Positions 6,392-14,958 of a stretch of 64,000 nucleotides of DNA are shown here, piece after piece. The stretch covers positions 62,001 through 126,000 of the forward strand of contig NZ_JANHOF010000006.1 of NCBI RefSeq assembly GCF_024498075.1. Direction: 5' to 3'. The stretch comes from Paenibacillus mendelii. Lineage in GTDB: Bacteria > Bacillota > Bacilli > Paenibacillales > Paenibacillaceae. The position numbers and the translations under genes are program-made. The notes under the pieces were generated by a model. It was given only the letters and a program-made list of their open reading frames with translations, did no database searches and had not been told where the DNA came from. Numbering within the stretch: position 1 is the first letter of the stretch; every line of letters starts with the position of its first letter.

Positions 6392-8062
6392 TTATCCGGT
6401 GGCGTCATGAACCTTGGCGCTGCCTGCCAGACGTACCGTGTTACGGCCGGCGTTCTTCGCTTCATAGAGCGCTCGGTCGGCATCCTTCAATAGGAGGTTA
6501 ATGGTGGCTTCTTCCTCTAAAAACTCTAAGCCGCCTTGGGAGACAGCGACGCCGAAGCTGGCTGTGATCGGCAAATTCCCCTGGGGACCTGACATGGGCT
6601 GTCCCGCAATTTCACTACGGATGCGCTGTGCCGCCGACTCGGCTTCCGTCGGAGACAGACCGGGCATGGCTATGACGAATTCTTCCCCGCCGTAGCGTGC
6701 GAAGACATCCTGGGGACGCAGCATACGGCGGCATATCTCAACAATGTGAAGCAGCGCACGGTCAATATCATGCCCATAGGTGTCATTGATACGCTTGAAG
6801 TAATCGATATCGAACAGGACTAGTGCGAGCGACGACCCGTCTGCACCGGCGTTGGCTAATAGTTCTTCACTCAGATGAATAAAGTGGATTCTGTTGAAAA
6901 TTCCCGTCAAGCCATCATGGTAGGCGAGCTCGTGAAGCTGCTTATGGAGCCGGACCCGTTCAGTAACATCGATCAGTACGATCAGCTTTCCGGTCTCTTG
7001 ACCGCCCTTCTTCCGGACAATAGACGAGCGAATATGGTAGTCGTACGCCTGTTCGCCAACCCTCCACTCCATTTCTTGAATACTGGATGTTTCCGCAGTC
7101 CGTTCTTTCCGGTCCTTGCGGACGGCATCGAGGAGAGGCTCATCTGTATGCATACGCCATAACGGTTCTATTCGATGACCGATGGAATTGGCGGACAACT
7201 CTGGTATGATGACGGCTGCAGCAGGGTTGTAATCTACGAGCCGATTCTCCAAATCGAGCACGAGTACACCGTCGCGCATGCTTTCGAATAGATTGTCTCT
7301 CGCGATTGGAGCAACATTCATCATCCCCCGTGAGGCAAGTGCCCACAGGTAGAGCGCGGATGTACCTGTCATAATGACCGGGATGGGATCCATCCCTTCG
7401 GGCGTCAGTTGGCCGAGATAGGCAAAGTCGCCCGCCAACGGCAGCAGCAGCCCGGTCAGCATAATGAATATTTGGGGCCGGTACGATTTCATGCGCTGCC
7501 AATACAATAGCAGCAGCGTGACCCCGCCGATCATACAGGCGAAGGTGTAGCCCCCTTGAATAATATACCAGGGCCCTATTCCGAGATCGGCCTTAAGCAT
7601 GGTAGTGCCCTCTCGGAGCCCGATAGAGCGGTAATAAAGATGATGCGATTCATTCGTCCAGACGAGCGCCAAAGTCACGGCCGGCATGATGAACAGCGCC
7701 ATCTTCCATGCGCGCTTGAGATAACGGTCCATACCTAGGAAATGCATGATGATCAGTAGGTTGAGTGGAGGAAGAAACGGCATTCCTAAGTATTCGAACT
7801 TGATCCAGAACTTGATTTCGGCAAGTGAACCGGCGGACAGTTCAAGTGCTGAGCCGAAGGTATAGATGGCTGATAACAAGGTAAAGAAGATGAAGGTCTT
7901 CGCCATCGAATGCTTGGTCCGGTTGGACAGCACGTAGATGCCCATTAGGACATTGATGACACCGGCTGCGACGATAAGAGTTATGACTGCGGAATAAGGC
8001 GTTCCCATGGTTCCATTCGCTCCACTAACAAATTCGGCCTCCGGAGCAGCCGTTAGCAGCAT
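6392..8062 (-). CDS. Membrane diguanylate cyclase-like protein: 7TM sensor, PAS and GGDEF domains
   Basis: The 556-residue protein has an N-terminal seven-helix membrane region of the histidine-kinase N-7TM type (about residues 20-235), a PAS-like domain (about 255-370, starting near FESMRDGVLVLDLENRLVDY) and a GGDEF domain (about 385-545). The active loop reads RYGGEEF and the inhibitory site RPQD lies five residues before it, both typical of working cyclases that make cyclic di-GMP. One oddity: the loop normally written GHxxGD reads GHDIDR, so the glycine codon is missing cleanly in frame (about 6755-6775). That may weaken activity. No EAL domain is present. The gene is monocistronic, transcribed away from the GNAT gene region. 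The ligand of the 7TM domain is unknown. Confidence 0.85.
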   Translation of the reverse strand: MLLTAAPEAEFVSGANGTMGTPYSAVITLIVAAGVINVLMGIYVLSNRTKHSMAKTFIFFTLLSAIYTFGSALELSAGSLAEIKFWIKFEYLGMPFLPPLNLLIIMHFLGMDRYLKRAWKMALFIMPAVTLALVWTNESHHLYYRSIGLREGTTMLKADLGIGPWYIIQGGYTFACMIGGVTLLLLYWQRMKSYRPQIFIMLTGLLLPLAGDFAYLGQLTPEGMDPIPVIMTGTSALYLWALASRGMMNVAPIARDNLFESMRDGVLVLDLENRLVDYNPAAAVIIPELSANSIGHRIEPLWRMHTDEPLLDAVRKDRKERTAETSSIQEMEWRVGEQAYDYHIRSSIVRKKGGQETGKLIVLIDVTERVRLHKQLHELAYHDGLTGIFNRIHFIHLSEELLANAGADGSSLALVLFDIDYFKRINDTYGHDIDRALLHIVEICRRMLRPQDVFARYGGEEFVIAMPGLSPTEAESAAQRIRSEIAGQPMSGPQGNLPITASFGVAVSQGGLEFLEEEATINLLLKDADRALYEAKNAGRNTVRLAGSAKVHDATG

Positions 8063-8148
8063 GGAAGCCTAATCCGATGGTATCATAAGTCAGGTCGGAT
8101 GTGGATGAATATTGTCGAATCTTGCTAATAAAGAGCAGTATGACATAA

Positions 8149-8655
8149 TCACCCAGAGGCCGCTTCTCCGTCCCGATTGTCAGGCGGCAAATGCTTGATC
8201 ATCTTGTAGTTAACAAGCTGAACACCCCGCCGCTCTAACGTTTGCGGCTGAATCATCTGATACCCGTGCCGCTGGAAGAAGGGCTTTGCCGTTATGCTCG
8301 CCTCTGTATCGATTTCGGTAAGACCTAATCTTCTAGCATCAGACTCAAGCCTTTTCACCAATGCCGAGGCGATTCCTTGTCCCTGGAACTCCTTATGGAC
8401 ATATAATCGATCCAAGTGGCCCGCTGGAGTCATGTCCGAGAAACCAACGATGACATCGTCGATTTCGGCAATATAGGTGATATGGCGGCGCAGCGATTCC
8501 GTCCAAGCTGCCAGCTTGGATGCGACCTCGGCTTGGGGTGCCCAAGCATCAAGCTGTTTTTGCGTATAATCCCGTTTATTGACCGTATGCACGGTTTCGT
8601 AGAATAAAGAGACAATCGGCTGAATGTCGGAGTCTTGATATGTTCTTATAATCAT
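8149..8655 (-). CDS. GNAT-family N-acetyltransferase
   Basis: The 168-residue product starts at MIIRTYQDSDIQP, where AGGAGGAG lies 5 bases before the ATG at 8655; the extra 13 residues upstream have no ribosome site. It carries the GNAT acetyl-CoA loop GQGIASALVKRLE (about residues 102-114) after the strand HLDRLYVHKEF, and the C-terminal FFQRHGYQMI typical of the fold. Enzymes of this type transfer an acetyl group from acetyl-CoA to an amine; the substrate is not readable. It lies alone between the GGDEF gene and the divergent nucleotidyltransferase gene. Confidence 0.85.
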   Translation of the reverse strand: MIIRTYQDSDIQPIVSLFYETVHTVNKRDYTQKQLDAWAPQAEVASKLAAWTESLRRHITYIAEIDDVIVGFSDMTPAGHLDRLYVHKEFQGQGIASALVKRLESDARRLGLTEIDTEASITAKPFFQRHGYQMIQPQTLERRGVQLVNYKMIKHLPPDNRDGEAASG

Positions 8656-8822
8656 GGGATCTCCTCCTGATGAGTCCATTGTATCATCGAGCATTTCTAC
8701 CGATGTCTATTTCAGGCGTTAGCGTTAGTATTATTCGGTTTGTAGTTGTTTTTACAACCATTAGCAGGAATTCATCCTTATAATGAACAGTATACGAGAG
8801 GGATAACAAAGGGGGATATAGG

Positions 8823-9932
8823 ATGCAGAACGTTCTTGATGTTGCCCATACACTAGTCCGCTATATACAGAACAATTATCCGGACGATGTTGCTGTAATA
8901 GCTTATTATGGGTCGCGCGCGCAAGGAACAGCTACCAAGCGGTCGGACTTGGATTTCTTTTTCATTCCCGCTACATCCAATGGCTATCAGGCCAGTATTC
9001 AGTTTGTGATCGATGATATTAGCTTTGATTTCTGGCCGATCAGCTGGGAACGAGCGGGGAGAATGGCAGCATTCGAAGAACCATCCACGTCGATCATCGC
9101 CGAGTGCAAACTATTATATACCCGTTCGGAAGATGACCGGGACCGCTTCTTGAAGCTGCGTGAAACCATTGGGGAGATGCCCCGGCATGGATTGAAGTTC
9201 ATGGAGAAGGCAGAGTCCAAGCTTCAAGAAGCTTATGTGCATTTATACAAAATGAGCCGCAGCGGCGATACGGAGAACATCACCCTGTACCGCAATGAAG
9301 CTCAAGGATTATTGACCAGCGTGCTCTATAGTCTCGCTCTATTGAATAAGACCTATTTCACGAAAGGCTGGGGCAAAAATACGGAACAAATCATGAATTT
9401 CCCACTCCAGCCAACCCATCTTAAACAGCTGATGGACACGATCATGAATGCACATGTTTGCCTTGATATCAGAGCGGCTTGCGAGCAGCTCGTTCAGGAT
9501 ACGCTGCAAGTGTTGATTGAACACAAAGACACGTATGCCGAAGGTCCTTCCTATTCGGATCGAATGAAGGGTTTCTACGAAGAGGTGAAGGGGATCTTCG
9601 ATAAACTTTTAACGGCTTGTGAAATGAATGACTATAACTCCGCCTTCATCTGGGCCATAGGAGTTCAAGATGAAATTGCCCGATTTTTATATTATGCAGC
9701 AAAAGGGCATTGGCCGGTCGCTCTGGATCCTAGTCTGGATTATCAAAGATATTATGTACAAGCCGGCTTCCCGAATTTGGTTACGCTGCTTGACCCGGAT
9801 GATCTAATGCCTCTTCGAAGTGCAGTAGCGCGTCTTAATGAAGATCTCGAGAGCCACCTCAGAGCTCATGGAGTAGACATATGCCGGTTTGACAGCTTGG
9901 CTCAGTTTGAAGCGTTTTTACAGAATAGATAA
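8823..9932 (+). CDS. Nucleotidyltransferase-fold protein (aminoglycoside nucleotidyltransferase-like)
   Basis: The N-terminal part of this 369-residue protein has the Pol-beta superfamily signature YYGSRAQGTATKRSDLDFFF (about residues 28-47): the GS pair, then the DxD metal-binding acids. The remaining ~280 residues are mostly helical and may hold the substrate-binding domain. Such proteins move a nucleotide from NTP to a hydroxyl of a small molecule or protein; resistance enzymes and uncharacterised relatives share this start. Length and the long helical tail do not match a specific resistance class that I can name. It starts at ATG 8823 behind AAAGGGGG with normal spacing. It is followed by a lipoprotein gene 70 bases on. 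A clear -10 TATAAT sits at 8779-8784 but with a poor -35. Confidence 0.7.
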   Translation: MQNVLDVAHTLVRYIQNNYPDDVAVIAYYGSRAQGTATKRSDLDFFFIPATSNGYQASIQFVIDDISFDFWPISWERAGRMAAFEEPSTSIIAECKLLYTRSEDDRDRFLKLRETIGEMPRHGLKFMEKAESKLQEAYVHLYKMSRSGDTENITLYRNEAQGLLTSVLYSLALLNKTYFTKGWGKNTEQIMNFPLQPTHLKQLMDTIMNAHVCLDIRAACEQLVQDTLQVLIEHKDTYAEGPSYSDRMKGFYEEVKGIFDKLLTACEMNDYNSAFIWAIGVQDEIARFLYYAAKGHWPVALDPSLDYQRYYVQAGFPNLVTLLDPDDLMPLRSAVARLNEDLESHLRAHGVDICRFDSLAQFEAFLQNR

Positions 9933-10002
9933 TCGTTGCCCGTCATGCAACCTTTTTTCCTTCATGAGAGTCTGAAGGTTAATTGCGAAGGAGGTGGCAC
10001 GT

Positions 10003-10539
10003 ATGAGAGGGCTCCTAGTAGTAATGACCATCTTAACACTCAGCTTGCTTGGTCTGGCGGGATGCGGGAATGCGGGGGCAAAGACTCCACCCGGGTTGAA
10101 CCAGATCGATGCCGACCAGATCGATCTCCTTACCTTACACCAAGGTATGAATCAAGATCATAATCAATCCTATGCAATAACGGACAAGAAGATGTTCTCG
10201 CGTTTCGTTCAGGCTATTGCAGCTGCCGAGCACGATATGGCAAAACTGGATATTGCCGCTCCAGATTACGGAGCGACAGTCGAGATGAAAGATGGCACAA
10301 GCTATTCATTCTCATTCTGGGTTACAGGCGGGAACACAGGTCTAATGATTATATCTGGACAGAATGGCCACTATCGGCTGCCGGAGGCTAGCAAGCAAGA
10401 CCTGCTGGACCTGTTTCAATCGGTTACGAAAGAACTGCAAGCAGAGAAAAAGGTGAATTTCCAAGTGGATGATGTTCAGGAGATTACCCTGGCGGAAACC
10501 ATGGTTCAAGCGGCACTGGCATCAGAAGAATCCGTCTAA
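10003..10539 (+). CDS. Small secreted lipoprotein of unknown function
   Basis: The 178-residue product has a signal peptide with lipobox LAGC (about residues 17-20), so it is lipid-anchored on the outer face of the membrane. ATG 10003 is preferred over the in-frame GTG at 9994 because AAGGAGGTG lies just before it and overlaps the GTG. After the lipobox the sequence contains a mixed alpha/beta domain of about 150 residues with SFSFWVTGGNTGLMIISGQN near its middle. I do not recognise the family. The gene follows the nucleotidyltransferase by 70 bases and ends at a strong terminator. Confidence 0.75.
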   Translation: MRGLLVVMTILTLSLLGLAGCGNAGAKTPPGLNQIDADQIDLLTLHQGMNQDHNQSYAITDKKMFSRFVQAIAAAEHDMAKLDIAAPDYGATVEMKDGTSYSFSFWVTGGNTGLMIISGQNGHYRLPEASKQDLLDLFQSVTKELQAEKKVNFQVDDVQEITLAETMVQAALASEESV

Positions 10540-10555
10540 TCCATACGCGCAATAA

Positions 10556-10590
10556 AAACAAGGGAAGAACCGTTAAGTTCTTCCCTGTTT
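10556..10590. terminator. Bidirectional terminator between lipoprotein and dioxygenase genes
   Basis: Stem AGGGAAGAAC / GTTCTTCCCT with flanking AAAC/GTTT pairing (one bulge) and a 6-base loop. A- and T-rich flanks serve both convergent genes. Confidence 0.75.
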
Positions 10591-10671
10591 CAGGTTAGCG
10601 GCTGCGATCTATCTCTACATGATGGGAACCTCGCACCGGTCCGTGGACAGGTTGCCAGGATCGATCCAAGC

Positions 10672-11568
10672 TTATACGCCCCATTCCTTACGAGCATCCG
10701 CAACGGATTTCGAAGGGGTCTGGCCCCAAGCATAATGCCCCTTCGGCTTGCGCCCGATCCAACGCTCGTCAACCGGCTCGGAAGCAAGCTGATAGCGGGT
10801 ATCGGAGCTGATTCGATATCGGTTGGTGCTGTTATTAAGCGATGTATGCATCATGTACATGCCAAAGATAATCACGTCTCCGGCTTGGAAGTCCGTCGTG
10901 GCCCATTGGCCTCCGAACGTATCGATGATTTCGACAGGATCCTCAGAGAACCAGCCTGTAGCCACATTGTCGCGATCGACGTCCATTTCACCATAGGTTT
11001 GCTTGATTCGATCAAAATGCTGCGAACCTAGACATACGGCGAGCGTTCCCAGCTCCATCGGCGTGTCGCCGAATGGTGTCCACATCGTATAGACACGCTT
11101 CGTGCCTCTACCCATATATACGACATCATAATGAGCGCCGGTATTGCCGCCATGGGCGATGGCGCGAGGCCACTTATAGTCATAAGTCATCGAGGGGCCG
11201 CCAAGGAGCCGGTCGAAGAAGCTCATGACGGATGGATGAGTAACAACATCCACAAATCCGGGGAGATCGTCCTGCAGACTTTCCGCGCTTCCTCCCCACA
11301 TGGCGCTCTTATTGTCCGGGGAGATGATGCCTTCCTCCCGAGGTGCCTCTGAATCTAATCTGCCCATGGAATCCAGCTTCCGCAGAAATTCCGCTCTGGC
11401 GGACAGAATCCGTTCACGGTCGTGGAAACCGCGAATGAGCAGGTATCCCTCTTCCTCCAGACGCGCTCGAAGCGCTTCCGTATCCTCCAAAATATCATTG
11501 CTGCTGCGCAATTCGGTCAGGTACTTGCTCCTGAGCTCCAATTCTCGCTGTCCGATGGTTACCTTCAT
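10672..11568 (-). CDS. PhyH-family Fe(II)/2-oxoglutarate dioxygenase
   Basis: The 298-residue product belongs to the phytanoyl-CoA dioxygenase group. The HxD iron motif is seen in TGAHYDVVYM, the distal His in MMHTSLNNS and the 2-oxoglutarate Arg in NRYRISSDTRY. The N-terminal helix ALRARLEEEGYLLIRGFHD is also typical of the family. ATG 11568 is chosen because GAGGAG lies 9 bases before it; the longer frame adds an unlikely N-terminus. The enzyme would hydroxylate a small organic substrate while turning 2-oxoglutarate to succinate and CO2. An AraC-type regulator lies directly upstream on the same strand with 174 bases between them and may control it. The substrate is not known. Confidence 0.8.
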   Translation of the reverse strand: MKVTIGQRELELRSKYLTELRSSNDILEDTEALRARLEEEGYLLIRGFHDRERILSARAEFLRKLDSMGRLDSEAPREEGIISPDNKSAMWGGSAESLQDDLPGFVDVVTHPSVMSFFDRLLGGPSMTYDYKWPRAIAHGGNTGAHYDVVYMGRGTKRVYTMWTPFGDTPMELGTLAVCLGSQHFDRIKQTYGEMDVDRDNVATGWFSEDPVEIIDTFGGQWATTDFQAGDVIIFGMYMMHTSLNNSTNRYRISSDTRYQLASEPVDERWIGRKPKGHYAWGQTPSKSVADARKEWGV

Positions 11569-11742
11569 GTCGCTTTTCTCCTCTCTGGTCTTGGCCGTGC
11601 TTCTCAATTCATCACAAGAATAACGGATACCAGGCGAGATGTCGTTAGTCATAAACGAACACAATTTACGCAAAACCGGACCATGACGTTCCGGGTCCTA
11701 ACAGGGAAGGCTGCAAGCATGGTTCATGCTGAGACAGCCTAT

Positions 11743-12525
11743 TTAATGATGATACAGCCGCTGACGGGTTCTCCATTCGGTAGGGGGGCAGCCTTCTTGC
11801 TTCTTGAACCAGAGCGAGAAGGAATGAAGCTGGGAGAAGCCGATCATTTCGGCGATCGCATGCATGCTTTTATCCGAGGAGCTGAGCAGCCATTTGGCCT
11901 CCGCAAGCTTGCAAGATTGCTGATATTGCTTGGGCGTCATGCCGTATACTTTATAGAAGCGTTTGCGGAACCCTTCCTCCGACAGCCCGGCCATCTCGGC
12001 CATAGCAGAGATTTGAACAGGCAGCTGCAGGTGCTCCCGTATGTAGTCGCCGATGTGAGCAATCGAGCGCGCTTGCTGGTCAGGATAGCAATGCTCATTA
12101 ATGAATAACAGCAGCACCTCGATCCAGGCCAGGTAGTTTCTCTCCGGTTCTTTGAGCGGCATGGAGCGGACGCGCAGCCATTCGCGGAACAGTCGTTCAT
12201 AATGATCCTGATCCAGGCGCGACAATGCGATGATTCGAGGGGTTCCGCTCATAACCATCCTGTCGAACAAGTCCCGGATTCGGCTAGGAAGTCCGCTGAT
12301 GAGCAGAACTCCGAAGCGGACGGGGGTTATCGCATGGAAAGAGTGGGGCAGATCGGGCGGAATGAGGACAATCTGCCCCGATTCCACAGTTCGTTCGTGA
12401 TCGCCTTGGCGGAACCGGCAGCTTCCTTCCAGCACAATGGTGATTTCCGCATCCCGATGGCTCCATTGCCGTTCGTCTTCCCAATCTTTGTCGTGAGCAC
12501 CGATAAAACTCCGAATGACAACCAT
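11743..12525 (-). CDS. AraC-family transcriptional regulator with cupin sensor domain
   Basis: The 260-residue protein has an N-terminal cupin (WSHRDAEITIVLEGSCRFRQ, then SGQIVLIPPDLPHSF, about residues 18-75) and a C-terminal double helix-turn-helix of the AraC type (VQISAMAEMAGLSEEGFRKR ... SMHAIAEMIGFSQLHSFSLW, about 160-255). ATG 12525 is used because GGGCGGAG lies 7 bases before it. Regulators with this layout bind a sugar or small metabolite in the cupin and switch on a neighbouring gene. The PhyH dioxygenase gene 174 bases downstream is the natural target, by inference. The intergenic 11569-11742 has no clear promoter that I could read. Confidence 0.85.
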   Translation of the reverse strand: MVVIRSFIGAHDKDWEDERQWSHRDAEITIVLEGSCRFRQGDHERTVESGQIVLIPPDLPHSFHAITPVRFGVLLISGLPSRIRDLFDRMVMSGTPRIIALSRLDQDHYERLFREWLRVRSMPLKEPERNYLAWIEVLLLFINEHCYPDQQARSIAHIGDYIREHLQLPVQISAMAEMAGLSEEGFRKRFYKVYGMTPKQYQQSCKLAEAKWLLSSSDKSMHAIAEMIGFSQLHSFSLWFKKQEGCPPTEWRTRQRLYHH

Positions 12526-12735
12526 AGTTGAACTCCGCCCTCCCCAATATCGCGTCAACAGCTTCCGAACTGTAAGAACTTTGTTGCATTTCACTATACA
12601 TTCGATTCATTATCCGGGCAAGCTAAGTTGTGCGCACGATGGCTGTGAATCCGGAATAAACGGTTAGCTGAGCCGCTGCGGCAATTGCCGGTAAGGATTC
12701 GGTTTGTCAGGAGCGGGCAGCCATAGCAGGTACGC

Positions 12736-12774
12736 TTGACTTTTGTCTCTTGTTGTAACTATAATGATTACAAC
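12736..12774 (+). promoter_or_regulatory. Promoter and overlapping operator of the ywnA-like gene
   Basis: TTGACT (12736-12741) and TATAAT (12760-12765), 18 bases apart, form a good sigma-A promoter. A 23-base inverted repeat (12752-12774) with arms GTTGTAA and TTACAAC covers the -10. The same arms and total length recur at 13247-13269, so this is very likely the regulator's own binding site. Confidence 0.8.
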
Positions 12775-12790
12775 GAAAGGGTGTTAGAAG

Positions 12791-13228
12791 ATGAAGATTA
12801 GCAGCCGTTTCTCAATTGCTGTACACATATTGTCCTTGTTGGCGATTCAGCCAAGCGGTCATAGCACGTCGGATTGGATTGCCGGCAGCGTCGGAACCAA
12901 TCCTGTTATAATTCGGCGGGTATTGGGACAGCTTAAGAAGGTAAAGCTGGTGACGGTACGCGCCGGAAGCGGCGGTGCTTTTCTCGCGAAAAGTCTGAGT
13001 GAAATAAATCTGCTGGCCGTCTATCGGGCTGTCGATGTCGTAGAAGAAGGCCGGTTGTTCCATATCCACGAGGAGCCGAATCCGGCATGTCCGGTCGGCG
13101 CCAATATTCAAGCTGTGCTGGAGCTTCTGCTGAGCCGCGCACAGGAGGCCATGGAGAAGATTCTGGCTGACGTCACGATGGAAGAGCTGGTCAACGTGTT
13201 ATCCAAGCAGATAGAAGCGCGGGCATAA
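12791..13228 (+). CDS. ywnA: Rrf2-family transcriptional regulator, YwnA-like
   Basis: The 145-residue protein begins MKISSRFSIAVHILSLLA, the standard Rrf2 start, followed by the winged helix with NPVIIRRVLGQLKKVKLV and the glycine-rich wing GSGGAFLAK. Only one Cys is present (NPACPVGANI, about residue 98), so it is not an iron-sulfur member like IscR or NsrR; a thiol switch is possible but not shown. ATG 12791 follows GGGTG. The gene order with an NAD(P)-binding protein next door matches B. subtilis ywnA-ywnB. Matching 23-base operators precede both genes, which indicates that it represses itself and the neighbour. Confidence 0.85.
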   Translation: MKISSRFSIAVHILSLLAIQPSGHSTSDWIAGSVGTNPVIIRRVLGQLKKVKLVTVRAGSGGAFLAKSLSEINLLAVYRAVDVVEEGRLFHIHEEPNPACPVGANIQAVLELLLSRAQEAMEKILADVTMEELVNVLSKQIEARA

Positions 13229-13246
13229 GCAATTTTTTTTCGATTA

Positions 13247-13291
13247 GTTGTAACTTACGTGGTTACAACGAACCCTTTCGTACACTATATT
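13247..13291 (+). promoter_or_regulatory. Promoter and operator of the ywnB-like gene
   Basis: A 23-base inverted repeat with arms GTTGTAAC and GTTACAAC (13247-13269) overlaps a -35-like TTACAA (13263-13268); a TATATT follows after 17 bases (13286-13291). The arms equal those before the ywnA-like gene, so both genes probably share one repressor. Confidence 0.75.
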
Positions 13292-13310
13292 TTACTGGAG
13301 GTCATTCGAC

Positions 13311-13949
13311 ATGAAGATCGGAATAATTGGAGCAAGCGGTAAAGCTGGATCCCTCATTCTAAAGGAAGCGGCGGCAAGAGGCCATCAAGTGACGGCTATT
13401 GTGCGGAATGCGGCGAAGCTGGATGCAGCAGGCGCTGCGGTTATCGAGAAAGATGTTTTTGAGCTGACTTCGCAGGATTTGAGCGCGTTCGATGTCGTCG
13501 TGAATGCATTCGGGGCCACTCCCGGCCATGAGCATCTGCATGTAGAAGCGGGTCGTGCATTGATCGCAGCCCTTCAAGGTTCGACGAATACGCGGTTGAT
13601 TGTAGTTGGTGGAGCGGGCAGCCTGTACGTGGATGAAGCCAAAACGACACGTCTGGTCGACACCCCGGAGTTTCCGGATCTGTATAAGGCGACGGCGACC
13701 AATCAAGGCAAAAACCTGGAGGATCTGCGCAACTCGACCGGCATCAAGTGGACATTCGTAAGTCCGGCGGCCTTCTTCAATCCGGAGGGAAGGCGTACCG
13801 GCACGTACCAAGCAGGAAAAGACAATCTGATCGTCAACTCCAAAGGAGAAAGTCACGTTAGTTATGCGGATTACGCCATCGCGATCGTCGATGAAATCGA
13901 GCGGCCTAAGCATATGAACGAGCGGTTCACGCTTGTGTCCGAGTCTTAA
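13311..13949 (+). CDS. ywnB: NAD(P)-dependent reductase, YwnB-like
   Basis: The 212-residue protein starts with the Rossmann dinucleotide motif KIGIIGASGKAGSLI (GxxGxxG, residues 2-16), followed by TAIVRNAAKL, whose Arg is typical for NADP(H) use. Later parts such as VVNAFGATPG and IKWTFVSPAAFFNPEG match atypical short-chain NAD(P)-binding proteins of the YwnB/NmrA-like type. The catalytic reaction is unknown; members are thought to reduce quinones or aldehydes or sense the NADP pool. ATG 13311 follows TGGAGG with good spacing. The paired operator and the Rrf2 gene upstream suggest induction by electrophile or redox stress, by analogy. Confidence 0.8.
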   Translation: MKIGIIGASGKAGSLILKEAAARGHQVTAIVRNAAKLDAAGAAVIEKDVFELTSQDLSAFDVVVNAFGATPGHEHLHVEAGRALIAALQGSTNTRLIVVGGAGSLYVDEAKTTRLVDTPEFPDLYKATATNQGKNLEDLRNSTGIKWTFVSPAAFFNPEGRRTGTYQAGKDNLIVNSKGESHVSYADYAIAIVDEIERPKHMNERFTLVSES

Positions 13950-14044
13950 TCATGGAGCAGCATTCACCTCTCGCGCTTTTAGGGTCATCCTAGAGGCTTG
14001 GGAGGCGGCATGCCGTAATGCGCTGCGAAGCCGAAACGAAACGA

Positions 14045-14068
14045 GCGTCCCAGAATGGACGCTTTTTT
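14045..14068 (+). terminator. Rho-independent terminator after the ywnB-like gene
   Basis: Stem GCGTCC / GGACGC with a 6-base loop is followed directly by TTTTTT. It rules out any gene start at 14055 inside it. Confidence 0.75.
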
Positions 14069-14150
14069 GTATATGTCCAGAGGCACGCATCTTTTAGCCG
14101 GTGAAAGTCCGGTCACGGGACTTGCCAAGCGCCCCCGCGTAGCTAGGCTC

Positions 14151-14632
14151 ATGCTCAGCAGCGAGATAATAGCAAAAGATGTTTTAATGAAGTATGTTCA
14201 GGAATTTGATGGGCTGATCCAGGAGTATAGTAGGGTATCTCAAGGTGTGATCCAAGAAGGCGATGCGACGGTTTGGATTTATTATCGTGAGAACCTGAAT
14301 CTAGACAAAGAACTCTCGCACCTCGAAAGAGAATATAATTTTAAACCAAAGACCGGTATAACTTGGATATAAGCAGCAATGCCAACAGTAACCCACTAGC
14401 AATTAAGTTTTTCAAATTCGTTTTGAGTAGACAATCAAATTTTATATTGTTGGATGATGATGATAATCGTATCGAATAGAAGAAGGCGTTAATTCAGGCA
14501 GTTTGTATTGATTATAAGACCAAGCAGCTGAAGAAATTTGCCTACTACGAGAGAATAGCAGGGAAATACTATTTCGAAATCAATCGGGATGTGTCTAGAC
14601 TGTTGGAGGAGGCCGCTGTTCTTTCTGGATAA
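14151..14632 (+). pseudogene. Decayed gene of unknown, possibly immunity-like, function
   Basis: From ATG 14151 a frame encodes about 73 residues (MLSSEIIAKDVLMKYVQEF ... FKPKTGITWI) and stops at 14370. A second frame is open across that stop (14363 onwards, PLAIKFFKFVLSRQSNFILL), then meets an in-frame TAG at 14477-14479. After the TAG the same frame continues through YYERIAGKYYFEINRDVSRL to TAA 14630. The three pieces look like protein, with charged and aromatic residues well placed, so this seems to be one or two small genes broken by a frameshift and a stop. No ribosome site precedes 14151. A weak likeness of the middle piece to SitI3-type immunity proteins is a guess only. Base composition is more AT-rich than its neighbours, as expected of acquired or decaying DNA. 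Confidence 0.4.
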
Positions 14633-14958
14633 CCATATCGAACCTATAATTACTTATAATGTAATCTGTGTGCTGGTTTGACAAAACTCAGATATGTTTA
14701 TGCAATGCTATTGTCATCATCTTATCTTGCGCTTTCTCGATTACGATCTACGACTGTTCCTTTCGCCAGTCCATTCGTGTCTTCCTGCATGTCATTGCGA
14801 ACGATAGGCTTTTAAAACATGCAGAGCGGGGCAGAATCGGGAAGATCAGAACATGACGGACAAATGAGAACTAGGCAAACGAGAAAGAGGTGCTATATGA
14901 TAGGACGTACCGGTCAAAAGAGAACCTTTAATGACGAAGGGGAAAGGGGTTATCAGCT
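14633..14958 (+). other. Spacer of about 325 bp before the AraC-type sensor gene
   Basis: Apart from the small upstream frame at 14897-14992, I see no gene here. A TTATAAT-like box is present near 14654 but without a convincing -35. No riboswitch is recognised. Confidence 0.35.

Noticed and set aside
8741-8784. Promoter with TTTACA and TATAAT before the nucleotidyltransferase gene
   Set aside because: The spacer is 22 bases, too long for sigma-A; only the -10 looks real.
10590-12610. Plus-strand frames opposite the dioxygenase and AraC genes
   Set aside because: They are shadows of real minus-strand genes with no ribosome sites and odd composition.
14055-14150. Frame start at 14055 as the beginning of a real gene
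   Set aside because: It lies inside a rho-independent terminator and has no ribosome site; a later ATG at 14151 fits better, and even that gene is broken.
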